Source of the DNA: Thermus oshimai DSM 12092
GTDB taxonomy: Bacteria; Deinococcota; Deinococci; Deinococcales; Thermaceae
Assembly: GCF_000373145.1 (NCBI RefSeq)
Contig: NZ_KB890621.1
Location: 108,571 to 172,570 of the forward strand
DNA: 64,000 nucleotides
Reading direction: 5' to 3'
Notes under the pieces: model-generated
What the model was told of the DNA's origin: nothing
The model's input: the letters and a program-made list of their open reading frames with translations, nothing else
Databases searched by the model: none
Shown here: piece after piece, positions 48,664-57,167 of the stretch
How the letters are laid out: every line of letters begins with the position of its first letter
Position numbering within the stretch: the first letter of the stretch is position 1
Program-made: the position numbers and the translations under genes

Positions 48664-51280
48664 CTACCGATTCAGGTGCCGAAAGAGGGTCTCCACCTCG
48701 GGGGAGGGCCTTTCCCCAAGTTCCTCCCAAAGCCGCCTGCGGTAGGCCTCGAGGGCCCTCAGGACCCTTCCCCGCTGCCCCCGCTTCAGGCACCCCTCGG
48801 CCCAGAGGAGGAGGGCCTCCTCGTCCAAGGGGTCCAGCTCCAGGAGGCGCTCCAGGTAGGGGGGTTCCCCCACCTTCAGGAAAAGCCGGCGCACCCGGTG
48901 GTAGACCTCCTCCCGCTTCCGGTCCAGGAGGGGGTGGTCCACCCCGGGGAGGAGGGGCTCGCGGTAGAGCTCCAAGGCCCTTTGCGCATCCCCCCCTTCC
49001 AGGGCCTTTTCCAGGGCCTTCAGGTCGCTTTCCACCCTCAAGAGCCCTTCCTCCCCCAGGTAGGTGGGCACCCCCCAGGGCTCCAGGGCCTTCCTTAGGC
49101 GCGAAAGCCACACGGAAAGGTTGTTGAGGGCCCCCTCCTCGGAGGCGTCGGGCCAAAGGTGGAAGGCCACCTCCTCCCGGGAAAGCCCGAGGAGGAGAAG
49201 GGCGAAGACCTCCCTAAGCTTCCCCGAAAGGGCCACCGGCCCCAAGGGGCCCTCCACCTGGAAGCGGCCGAGCACGCTGACCTTAAGAGGCGGGATCTCC
49301 TCCAGCCGCAGCGCGATGGCCTCCTTCCAGCCGGAGCGGAGCACCTCGAGGAGGGGGTAAGGGCGGGCGAGCTCCGGGCGCTTTTTGGGGAGGAGCCCCA
49401 GGGGGACGAGGCCGGGCAGGACCCCCGCGCCCACCTGGGTGAGGCCGAGGAGGGCCTCGAGGTCCCCTTCCTCCCGTAGGAGGCGGTAGCGCAGGGCGTG
49501 CCAGTAAAGCCTTTCCTCCCGCCCCTCGGGGTAGGGGGGGAGGAGGGTGGGGTCCCCCGTGAGCTCCGCCCGGGCCAGGGCGGGGAGGAAGCCCTCCTGC
49601 CCCTCCAGGAGGCTTGGGTCTTTGCGGAGGAGGGCGAGAAGGGCCCGGCCCCGGCCCACCAGGTAGGGGCTCTCCCAGAGCTCCGCCCGGGCCACCAGCT
49701 CAGAGAGGGCCCCCTCGTCCCCCCTGAGGTGGGCGAGGAGCATGGCCGCCTCCAGGGCCGCCAGGGGGTTCCCTTCCGTCCGGGCCGCCTCCTCCAGGTA
49801 CCGCTCCGCCTCCGCCCGCTTCCCCAGGAGGAGGTAAAGCCGCCCCAGGACCCGCAGGTGGCCGGGGAGGTTCCAGGGCATGTGGCGCAGGTACAGGGGA
49901 AGGCTTTCCTCTGTGATCTGGATCCGGCCCAGCAGGTCCCCGTGGAGCTCAAACCGCAGGAAGGCCAGGTTCACCAAGGGGGCTAGCCGGAAGGGGCTAT
50001 CCTGGGGAAGGCGCTTAAGCGCTTCCTCCAGGAGGGCCAGGGCCTCCTCGGGTTTCCCTTCCTCAAAGGGCACCCGGGCCACGTCGTTCAGGAAGCGGCC
50101 GGCAAGCTCCGCGTCCACCCGGTCCAGAAGGGCGAGACCCCGCTCCAGGTAGCCCCGGGCCTCGGGAAGCCGCCTTTCCAGCATGATCTCGGCCAGGTAG
50201 TAGGCCAGGTGCCCGCAGGCGAGGAGGGCGATCCGGGGGTCCTCCGCCTCCGCCAGGGGCTTTAGGAAGGCCTCCCCTTCCCGCTTTCCGCACTGGAGAA
50301 GGGCCTCCCCGAGCCGCAGCCGGGCCCGGGGCCCCCCCCGTTCCAGCACCTCCCGCCAGGCCACGAGGGTCTCCGGGGGCAGGTTCATCTGCAGGGGCTT
50401 TTCCATGAGCCCCAGGAGGTCCCCGTGGAGGCCGCTTTGGAAGTAGGCCTGGGCCAGAAGCGGAGGGGGGAGCCGCCCTTCCGCCCCCTTCACCGCACCT
50501 TGCACCTCCTCCCTTAGGCTCCTGAGGGCCATCTCCTTCAGGAGGTCGTGGAGGCGGAAGCCCTCTGGAAGGCGGCGGAGGAGGCCCTTGGCGAAAAGCC
50601 CTTCCGTGGCCGGGGTGGCAAGCTCAAGGGGCAGGTGGGGGAGGGCGGCGAGGAGGAGCCCTTCCTGGAACTCCTCCGGACTGAGGCTTTCCCTCAGGCC
50701 CCGGACCAGGGCCCCCGGCTCGGGGGGCTCCCCGGTAAGGGCGGAGAGGAAGAGGGGCAGGGGCCAGCCCCCCGTGGCCCGGTGGGCCTCCTCCGCCCCC
50801 GGGCGCCCCCCGAAAAGGGCCTGGGCCTCCTCCAGGGTGAAGGCCAGCTCCCCCGCCCCCAGGCGCACCAGCCGCCCCTCGGCGAGGAGCTTGGGGAGCT
50901 CAGGGTAGGGGAGGGGGTTCCGGCTCGCCAGGACCACCAGGGCGGGGAGGGCCCGGAGGAGGGGGCTTAGCTCCTCCTCCCCCTTCAGGTCCTCCAGGAC
51001 CACCAGGGTGGGCTCGGCGGCGAGGGCCTCGAGGACGGGGCCCCAGGGCGCCTCCTCGGGGAAGCCCAGGGCCCGGGCCAGGAGGGCCCTGGGCTTCCCC
51101 GAGGAGGGCGCTGGCCCAAAGGGTCCTAAGCCCAAGGCGGGCGGAAAGCTGTCCCGCCAGGACGCTCTTCCCGAAGCCCGCGGGGGCCTCGAGGACCACC
51201 GCGAACCCCGGCTCCTCCGGTAGCCGGTCCAGGAGCCGGGGCCGTTCCAGGTAGACCGGGCTTTGCCAGCTGAGGGCCAC
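48664..51280 (-). pseudogene. BTAD/MalT-like transcriptional activator, frameshifted
   Basis: The coding capacity is for a protein of about 870 residues. It begins at GTG 51280 (MALSWQSPVYLERPRLL) with Walker A APAGFGKS near residue 33, a MalT-like ATPase, TPR-like repeats, then an OmpR-type winged helix (LSREEVAFHLWPDASEEGALNNL) and a C-terminal BTAD domain. The two pieces are in different frames. Removing one base from the GGG at 51091-51093 joins them smoothly (LLGEA then RALLARALGFPEEAPW). The shift lies inside a perfect 23-bp palindrome. It may be a true mutation, a phase-variable state or a sequencing error. Confidence 0.8.
51051..51107. repeat. perfect 23-bp inverted repeat inside the BTAD activator gene
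   Basis: Arms 51051-51073 and 51085-51107 are exact reverse complements around an 11-bp loop. The right arm starts GGCCCTGGGCTTCCCC. The frameshift maps to the GGG within this arm. One base fewer there would make the palindrome imperfect and the gene intact. Confidence 0.9.
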
Positions 51281-51337
51281 CTTGGGGTATATCCTACCTA
51301 GACCCGCGATTTCCAGGCAATGCTCGCGAGGAGACCC

Positions 51338-51895
51338 TTACCCCACTTGGGGCGCGTGGTCCGGGCAGGCCAGGCGGAGCTCCAGGGGGGCCAGGGGGAC
51401 CCCCAGGAGGGCGCACCGGTAGCCCCTCCCCTCCCGCACCAGGTGGCGGCAGGTGAGGCAAAGCCCCGTCTCCGCCATAACCCCCTGGGCGATGAGCCCC
51501 GCGGCCAGGTGGGCCAGGCCCGTCCAGAGGCCCTCCAGATCCGGCACCCCCCGTAGGGCCTCCTCCAGGGGGGCGCGGTAGGGCCTTAGGGCCTCCGCCA
51601 CCCCCTCCCCTTTGGGGGTGAGCCGGAGGCGCTTGCGCCGACGGTCGCCTGGGTCTTCCTCCTCCACCAGAAGCCCCTTGGCCTTGAGGGCGTGGAGGGC
51701 GTCCGTCAGCGTGGGCGGGGCCAGGTTCAGGGCCTCCGCCAGGGCCCCTGGGCTCAGGGTCCGCCCCCGGAGTTCCAAGACCACCCCCGCCTGGGTGGCG
51801 GAAAGGCCCAAGGCGTAGGCCCTCCGGGCGAGGAGGGCCCGCTCCGCCCGGGCCAGGCGCTCCAGGAGTTCCAGGGTCTTTTCCTCGGGTCCCAC
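51338..51895 (-). CDS. MarR family regulator with C-terminal cysteine cluster
   Basis: A 185-residue regulator. The winged helix is near residues 35-95 (LSATQAGVVLELRG, LAEALNLAPPTLTDALHALKAKGLL, wing DPGDRRRKRLRLT). The C-terminus adds about 40 residues with C146, C149, C161, C177 and H180 (CLTCRHL, YRC, ACPDH), which could bind zinc or an iron-sulfur cluster. GTG 51895 was chosen; the gene lies 7 bp after the cytochrome P460 gene on the same strand. A role in redox- or NO-responsive control of P460 is possible but inferred. Confidence 0.8.
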   Translation of the reverse strand: MGPEEKTLELLERLARAERALLARRAYALGLSATQAGVVLELRGRTLSPGALAEALNLAPPTLTDALHALKAKGLLVEEEDPGDRRRKRLRLTPKGEGVAEALRPYRAPLEEALRGVPDLEGLWTGLAHLAAGLIAQGVMAETGLCLTCRHLVREGRGYRCALLGVPLAPLELRLACPDHAPQVG

Positions 51896-51902
51896 CCCCC
51901 CA

Positions 51903-52367
51903 TTATGGCCTGAAGGCGCTGAAGACAAAGTCTGTGTTCGCCGCCCCCTGGTGGCAGGCGTGGCAGGCCTTGGGGTCTATGGCCAGGGGCTTCCCGTCGG
52001 CCCCGAAGGCGTAGTACCCCCAGCCCCCCGTTTCCGGGTAGCGCCGGCTGTCTTTCACCATCACCCCGATGAGCTTCCTGGGCCCCTCCACCAGGGCCTG
52101 CCCCTCGGCCCTTGCCTCCAAGAGGTCAAAGACGATGACCGAACCCTCAGGGAAGGCCCGCTTGCCCGAGAGGTACCCCGCCAGGGCCTGGGGGTTGGCG
52201 TAGATGTGGTGCAGCCCCCCGAAGGCCTCGTAGAGGGGATGGCCCCGCTGGATCTCCATGCTCTTCACGTGGGTCCAGAAGCGGAACCCCTCGGGGTAGG
52301 GGAACCCCTCCTGGGCCAGGACGCCCAGACCCAAAGCCAAAAGCCCTACCGCTGCCTTGCTCCGCAT
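51903..52367 (-). CDS. cytochrome P460 family protein
   Basis: A 154-residue exported haem protein. The signal peptide is MRSKAAVGLLALGLGVLA, the P460 region has FWTHVKSMEI and the haem c motif CHACH is at 135-139. ATG 52367 has GGAGG 8 nt upstream. P460 proteins oxidise hydroxylamine or related nitrogen compounds, or act as cytochrome c'-beta. The gene heads an operon with the MarR regulator, and an inverted repeat (TTAGGA/TCCTAA) lies 83 bp upstream. Confidence 0.85.
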   Translation of the reverse strand: MRSKAAVGLLALGLGVLAQEGFPYPEGFRFWTHVKSMEIQRGHPLYEAFGGLHHIYANPQALAGYLSGKRAFPEGSVIVFDLLEARAEGQALVEGPRKLIGVMVKDSRRYPETGGWGYYAFGADGKPLAIDPKACHACHQGAANTDFVFSAFRP

Positions 52368-52449
52368 AGGCCTCACCTCCTAGCAATCCCCTTCCTTGGC
52401 CTGGGGACCTCCATAGGCGTAACCGGGGATCTCCGCCATGCTCATCTCC

Positions 52450-52462
52450 TTAGGACTCCTAA
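52450..52462. promoter_or_regulatory. TTAGGA-C-TCCTAA inverted repeat upstream of P460
   Basis: A perfect 13-bp palindrome in the 216-bp region between the divergent P460 and BTAD activator genes, set in AT-richer DNA (AAATAATACC follows). It is a candidate operator for the MarR protein encoded in the P460 operon, or for the BTAD regulator. Confidence 0.4.
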
Positions 52463-52583
52463 ATAATACCTGGGCCTCTCTGCGAAAAGGTGAAAAAGAT
52501 TACCAAGTAAGGGCTTCCCCGCCCTGGGAGATCTGGGTTTTGGGGGAGAGGATGGGGTACACTCAAAGAATCTGGGAGATGCC

Positions 52584-55535
52584 GTGACCAGCGGTCGCTT
52601 GCGGCTCTTAGGGGGAGCCTCCTTGGAAGTGGAGGGACGGCCTCCCCTGCGCCTGGAGCGGAGGGCTGCTGGGGTTTTGGCCTACCTGGCCCTGGAAGGC
52701 CCCGCCCCCCGTTCCCGCATGGCCGGGCTCCTCTGGCCCGATAGCCCCGAGCGCACCGCCCGCAACAACCTGGCCCAGACCCTGCGCCGGTTGCGGCGGG
52801 CGGCCTGGGGGTATGAGGCGGCGGGGGGGGACGAGGTGCTGCGGCTTGCGGAGGGCCTCGAGGCCGACGCCGCCCAATTGGTGCTCCTTTCCTTTCAGGG
52901 CCGCTACGCCGAGGCGCTGGCCTTGCAGGGCGAACTGCTCCAGGGCTACGACTACGACGACTGCCCCGATTTCGCCGAGTGGCTTCTGGCCGAGCGGGAA
53001 CACCTGGCGGACCTGTGGCGCGAGGCGTTGGTCCAGGAGGCCGAGCGGTTGGAGCGTGGGGGAGACCTCAGGGCGGCGCTGGCCCTGGTCTCGTCCCTGG
53101 TCCGGGCCGACCCGGTTTCGGAGGAGGGCTGCCGGCGGCTGATGCGGCTTTGCTACCTCCTGGGCGACCGGGGGGCGGCCCTTTCCGCCTACCACCGCCT
53201 GCAGGCCACCTTGCGGCGCGAGATGGGCCTCGAGCCCCTGCCCGAAACCCAGGCCCTGGCCCGCGAGATCGCCCAGGGGATGGTCCTGCCCGCCCAAGGT
53301 CCCCCCCTCCGGCGGGAAATCCCCCTCGCCTTGCTGCGCCCGCCGGTGCTCTCGGGCCGGGAGGGGGAGTGGGCCCTGCTGGAGGGGGCCTGGGAGGGCG
53401 GGAAGGCCATTTTCGTTTCTGGGGAGCCGGGGATAGGCAAGAGCCGGCTCATGCTGGATTTCGCGGCTTCCCGAGGCCCCTGGTTCCTCATGGAAGCCCG
53501 CCCCGGGGACGCGGCCGTGCCCTTCGCCACCCTGGCCCGTGGCCTGGCCCAGGCGCTAGGCGATCATCCGGTGCTCCCCCTTCCGGACTGGGTGCGGCTC
53601 GAGCTCTCCCGCCTCTTGCCGGCCCTGGCCGAGGAGCCCCCACCCCCCGTGCGCTCGGCGGAGGGTGGGGAGGACAGGCTGCGCCTTCTGGCGGCCCTTG
53701 GGGAGGTGATGCGCCTGCTGGGCGAAGCGGGGGTGAAGACCCTGGTCCTCGACGACCTGCAGTACATGGATCCGGCCAGCTTCGAGGCGGCCATCCATCT
53801 GATCCACCGCTCCCTCTCCCCCCAACCAGGCCTTTCTCTTCGCTTTATCGGCAGCTTTCGCACCGGGGAGCTCGCCCCGGGGGCCCTGGCCACGGTCCAA
53901 CAGCTGGCAGAAGCCGGCCTGATCCTCCAGGTGGAGCTTAACCCCCTCTCCCCCCCGGCGGTGGGCCGGCTTTTGGAGACCTTGGGCCTACCCGGTTTGG
54001 ACCCCGCCGGCTTGGCCCCCCTCCTCAGCCGCCACACCGGCGGTAATCCCCTCTTTCTCCTGGAAACCCTGCGCGCCCTCTGGCAGTCGGGCGGGCTGCA
54101 AAGGCCCCCGGAGCGCTTCCCCATCCCCCACCGGGTCAAGGAGCTCATCGCCCACCGCATAGGAACCCTGTCGCCGGCCGCCTTGCGCCTGGCCCAGGTG
54201 GCGGTGGTGGCCGGGGAAGGGTTTGGCCTGGAGCTGGCCGCGCGGGTGCTGGCGGCGGAACCGCTGGACCTGGCCGAGCCCTGGGCGGAGCTCGAGGCCG
54301 CCCAGATCCTGCGGGAGGGCCGCTTCGCCCATGACCTGATGCGGGAAGCGCTGCGCGAGGGCATCCCGGCCCCCCTCCAGACCCACCTCCACCGCCAGGT
54401 GGCCCTCGCCCTCGAAGAGACCCAAGCCCACCCCGCCCAGATCGCCCGGCACTGGCTTTGGGCCAAAGAGGCGGAGAGGGCGGCCCGGTGGTGGCTTTTG
54501 GCCGGCCAGCACTACCAGGAGCGCTCGCTATACGCCGAGGCCCTGGCCATGCTGGAAGAAGCCCTGGCCCACGGCCAGGAGGAGACCACACGGGCCGAGG
54601 CCCAGCTCCAGATGGCCGATGTCTACCGTGAGGAGCGGCGCTACCGCGAGGCCGAGGCCCTGCTCCTGACCCTGCTCGCGGGCCCCCTGCCCCTCAGGAT
54701 GCGGGCCCTGGCCCTGCGGGCCCTGACCTATTTGTGCATAGGCGACCACCCGCGGGCGGCAGGGTACGCCCTCGAGGCCTACCGGCTAGCCCAGAAGCTC
54801 GGGGACGAGGAACTCACCCACCTCACCCGCACCGCCTACGCCGCCGCTTTGTGGGGGCTAGGGCGCATCGCCGAGGCTGTGGGGCTGCTGGAGCCCGAGC
54901 TCCCCCGCGCCCACCCCGACCCCCGCCACCGAATCCGCGTCTTCGCCTACCTGGGAGCCCTTTACGCCCATCAGGGCCGCTTCGCCGAGGCCTATCCCCT
55001 TCTGGAGGAGGCCCACTGCTTGGCCCTAGGGCAGGACCCCTACTGGCGGGTCCTGGTGGCGGCCTTCCTGGTAGGGGCCGACGTGGAGCGGGGCCAGCCC
55101 TTGACCCACCTGAGCCTGGCCCAGGCGGCGCGGGCCTTGGGGTCTTTTGACGTGAGCGAGTACCTGGAGCTGGTGCTGGCCCGGGCTTACCTGGAAGCGG
55201 GCGAGTTCGACCAGGCCCTGGGGTGCTTGCAAAACTCGCCCGCGGAGGTCCTGGGCCCAGCCTACGCCTGCTTGGGCCGGGCCTACCGCAGCCAGGCCCA
55301 CCTGGGGCTTGGCCAGGAGGCGGCGGCCCGAGAAGCCCTGAAGGAGGCCCTGGCCCTGGCCGAGGGCCTGGAAGGGGCCCCGCGGGCCCTGGCCCAGGTG
55401 GCGGTGGCGGCCTCGCGGCTCGGAGAGGCGGTGCAGGCCCTCTTGGCACGGATTTCCCCCGAAGCCCTGGGCCCCGCCGACCGCAGAAGCCTCCTCGAGG
55501 CCGGCTTAGCCCCAAACCTTCCGGACCCGGCCTGA
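52584..55535 (+). CDS. BTAD/AAA/TPR transcriptional activator (SARP-like, large)
   Basis: A 983-residue regulator with four parts. An OmpR-like winged helix is at 1-75 (LEGPAPRSRMAGLLWPDSPERTARNNL), then a BTAD domain at about 95-235 and an AAA ATPase with Walker A SGEPGIGKSR at 279-288 and Walker B LVLDD near 393. TPR-like helices fill the remainder to the C-terminus. Start GTG 52584. SARP-type regulators bind direct repeats spaced by 11 bp. Tandem CCGGTCA repeats of that spacing occur upstream of the cupin gene and of the gene at 58678, so it may control the secreted-protein genes that follow. Confidence 0.85.
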   Translation: MTSGRLRLLGGASLEVEGRPPLRLERRAAGVLAYLALEGPAPRSRMAGLLWPDSPERTARNNLAQTLRRLRRAAWGYEAAGGDEVLRLAEGLEADAAQLVLLSFQGRYAEALALQGELLQGYDYDDCPDFAEWLLAEREHLADLWREALVQEAERLERGGDLRAALALVSSLVRADPVSEEGCRRLMRLCYLLGDRGAALSAYHRLQATLRREMGLEPLPETQALAREIAQGMVLPAQGPPLRREIPLALLRPPVLSGREGEWALLEGAWEGGKAIFVSGEPGIGKSRLMLDFAASRGPWFLMEARPGDAAVPFATLARGLAQALGDHPVLPLPDWVRLELSRLLPALAEEPPPPVRSAEGGEDRLRLLAALGEVMRLLGEAGVKTLVLDDLQYMDPASFEAAIHLIHRSLSPQPGLSLRFIGSFRTGELAPGALATVQQLAEAGLILQVELNPLSPPAVGRLLETLGLPGLDPAGLAPLLSRHTGGNPLFLLETLRALWQSGGLQRPPERFPIPHRVKELIAHRIGTLSPAALRLAQVAVVAGEGFGLELAARVLAAEPLDLAEPWAELEAAQILREGRFAHDLMREALREGIPAPLQTHLHRQVALALEETQAHPAQIARHWLWAKEAERAARWWLLAGQHYQERSLYAEALAMLEEALAHGQEETTRAEAQLQMADVYREERRYREAEALLLTLLAGPLPLRMRALALRALTYLCIGDHPRAAGYALEAYRLAQKLGDEELTHLTRTAYAAALWGLGRIAEAVGLLEPELPRAHPDPRHRIRVFAYLGALYAHQGRFAEAYPLLEEAHCLALGQDPYWRVLVAAFLVGADVERGQPLTHLSLAQAARALGSFDVSEYLELVLARAYLEAGEFDQALGCLQNSPAEVLGPAYACLGRAYRSQAHLGLGQEAAAREALKEALALAEGLEGAPRALAQVAVAASRLGEAVQALLARISPEALGPADRRSLLEAGLAPNLPDPA

Positions 55536-55542
55536 ACCCGCT

Positions 55543-55575
55543 CCGGTCATCCTCCCGTCACCCAGAGCGTTCTAG
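55543..55575 (+). promoter_or_regulatory. tandem CCGGTCA-type promoter module, copy 1
   Basis: CCGGTCA (55543-55549) and CCCGTCA (55554-55560) are 11 bp apart, followed after 8 bp by GTTCTAG (55569-55575). Flanks (GAACCC upstream, TAGCC downstream) also match copy 2 at 58596. Two readings are possible: SARP-type direct repeats 8 bp from a -10 box, or an ECF sigma promoter with CATCC at -35 and CGTT at -10 separated by 15 bp. Confidence 0.6.
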
Positions 55576-55586
55576 CCTTTCCTTGA

Positions 55587-55616
55587 CCGGTGGGCGAGAG
55601 CCGCAGAGCCCACCGG
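55587..55616 (+). promoter_or_regulatory. 5' UTR hairpin before the cupin gene
   Basis: CCGGTGGGC (55587-55595) pairs perfectly with GCCCACCGG (55608-55616), leaving a 12-nt loop and ending just before the AAGGAGAGG ribosome site. It is probably an mRNA stabiliser or translational control element. A similar smaller hairpin is present in the second copy of the promoter. Confidence 0.5.
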
Positions 55617-55633
55617 GGAAGGAGAGGCTAACC

Positions 55634-56086
55634 ATGCAAGCCCTTTGGTTCTTCAACACCCTGGTTCACCTGTGGGTCTCGGAGGTGGAGGGCCAGGACG
55701 GCCTCTCCGTCCTGGAGCACCGGGCCCCTTTCGGGGACGCCCCACCCCTCCACGTCCACCACACCGAGGACGAGGTCTTCGTGGTTTTAGAAGGGGAACT
55801 CCGTTTGCAGGTCGGCGAGGCCAGCCACCGCGCCCGTCCCTTCGACGTCCTGCTGGCCCCCAAGGGGGTGCCCCACACCTACCGGGTGGAGTCCCCTGAG
55901 GGGGCCCGCTGGCTCACCTTCACCGCCCATCGGGACTTCGAGCGCTTCGTGCGGGCCATGGGCCGCCCGGCGGAGCGGGAGGAGTTGCCTCCCCCTGGGG
56001 GTCTGCCCACGCCCGAGGACCTGGAGCGCGTGGGGAAGATGGCTCAGCTCTACGGCATCGAGTTCGTGGGGCCGCCTTTGGCCTAG
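55634..56086 (+). CDS. cupin-domain protein
   Basis: A 150-residue single cupin. The metal-binding motif is partly visible: PPLHVHHTEDEVFVVLEGELRLQVG (His-x-His and Glu) and the second half GVPHTYRVESPEG (His). ATG 55634 is preceded by GGAGAGG. No signal peptide is seen, so it is cytoplasmic. It heads a likely operon with two exported proteins under the tandem-repeat promoter. The enzymatic role is unknown. Confidence 0.75.
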   Translation: MQALWFFNTLVHLWVSEVEGQDGLSVLEHRAPFGDAPPLHVHHTEDEVFVVLEGELRLQVGEASHRARPFDVLLAPKGVPHTYRVESPEGARWLTFTAHRDFERFVRAMGRPAEREELPPPGGLPTPEDLERVGKMAQLYGIEFVGPPLA

Positions 56087-56102
56087 AGGAGGTGTCATCC
56101 TG

Positions 56103-57152
56103 GTGTCGTCTGCTTCTTTGTACCCTCGCCTCGGGCTAGCGGTGAAGCGCTTCGCGGCCTGCTTGGCCCTGGGGCTGGCGCTCGCGCCCGTCTGGGGTCA
56201 GGACAACCCCTTGGCCTCGCTCAAGGGGTCCATCGTCTACATCCGTGAGGGCAACATCTGGGCGTTCACGCCGTCTACCGGGGAGCGGCGGCAGCTAACC
56301 CAAGACGGCGGCTACCGCAGCCCCTCCATGGCCGACAACGGCACCATCGGCGCGGTGCAGGGGATCGCCGGTCGCTCGCACTTCGTGACCATCCGCCCGG
56401 ACGGGCGCAAACGGGCCTTCCCGCCGGGGGAACGCATCCACCTCGTGCACGCCGAGCTGTCGCCGGACGGGGACCTCTTCGCCTTCGCCTATGTGGTCGT
56501 GACCCCCTTGGGCCCCGACCCCGCCCGCGTGGGCCTGACCTTCTCCGACCGCTGGGCCGCCGCCGGGGTGGCCGGGGGCAGTTGGGGGGTGTTCAGCTCG
56601 AGCTACTACCACGCCCGCTGGATGACCGGCGAACGCCTGATCCTCTCGGGCGGCGGGTCGTACCCCTACCTGGTGCGCGGGGCGAAGAGCGGCTGGGAGG
56701 GCGAGAGCAGCCCTTACCGGTTCGAGGTTCCAGCGCTCCGCGACGAGACCTACGACATAGCCCGCAACGGGGCGCGCTTCCTGGTGATCGGGGCCACCTA
56801 TCGCGTCGTGGGCTACGAGGAGCAGATCACGGGCTGGCACGCCATCGCCTACCGGCCTGCCCGGCCGGAGGAGCAGGCGGTCTATGAGTTCAGCCTCGAG
56901 GAGATGCGCGCCTGCCGGGGCGACAGCACGGCGCGCTTCGGCGGCGGAAAGTGCGTTCCGGGCTGGATCCCCGAGGGGGGCTTCCCATTGCAGGGCGAAC
57001 CCAAGGGCGGCGCGATCGCGCCCGACGGTCGGGCCATGGCCTTCGCCGACGCGCGCGGCCTGCTGGTGACCGGCCCGATCGGCCCCTCCATGCGGGCTTT
57101 CGTCGTGGACCCCAAGGGCTCGGAGCCGGAGTGGTCGCCCTTCCCGCGCTAG
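56103..57152 (+). CDS. secreted TolB/WD40-like propeller protein
   Basis: A 349-residue exported protein with a signal peptide (KRFAACLALGLALAPVWGQ). It contains beta-propeller-like repeats such as IVYIREGNIWAFTPSTGERRQLTQDGG, HAELSPDGDLFAFAYV and GAIAPDGRAMAFADARG. TolB-type propellers bind partners or lipoproteins in the periplasm. GTG 56103 is used with GAGGAGG upstream. It is 16 bp after the cupin gene. No specific family is recognised. Confidence 0.6.
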   Translation: MSSASLYPRLGLAVKRFAACLALGLALAPVWGQDNPLASLKGSIVYIREGNIWAFTPSTGERRQLTQDGGYRSPSMADNGTIGAVQGIAGRSHFVTIRPDGRKRAFPPGERIHLVHAELSPDGDLFAFAYVVVTPLGPDPARVGLTFSDRWAAAGVAGGSWGVFSSSYYHARWMTGERLILSGGGSYPYLVRGAKSGWEGESSPYRFEVPALRDETYDIARNGARFLVIGATYRVVGYEEQITGWHAIAYRPARPEEQAVYEFSLEEMRACRGDSTARFGGGKCVPGWIPEGGFPLQGEPKGGAIAPDGRAMAFADARGLLVTGPIGPSMRAFVVDPKGSEPEWSPFPR

Positions 57153-57167
57153 AAGGAGGGTTTAGGC

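Noticed and set aside
51051..51107. Reading the 23-bp palindrome as a transcription terminator
   Set aside because: It lies in the middle of a protein-coding gene, has no T tract, and homology continues on both sides once one base is removed.
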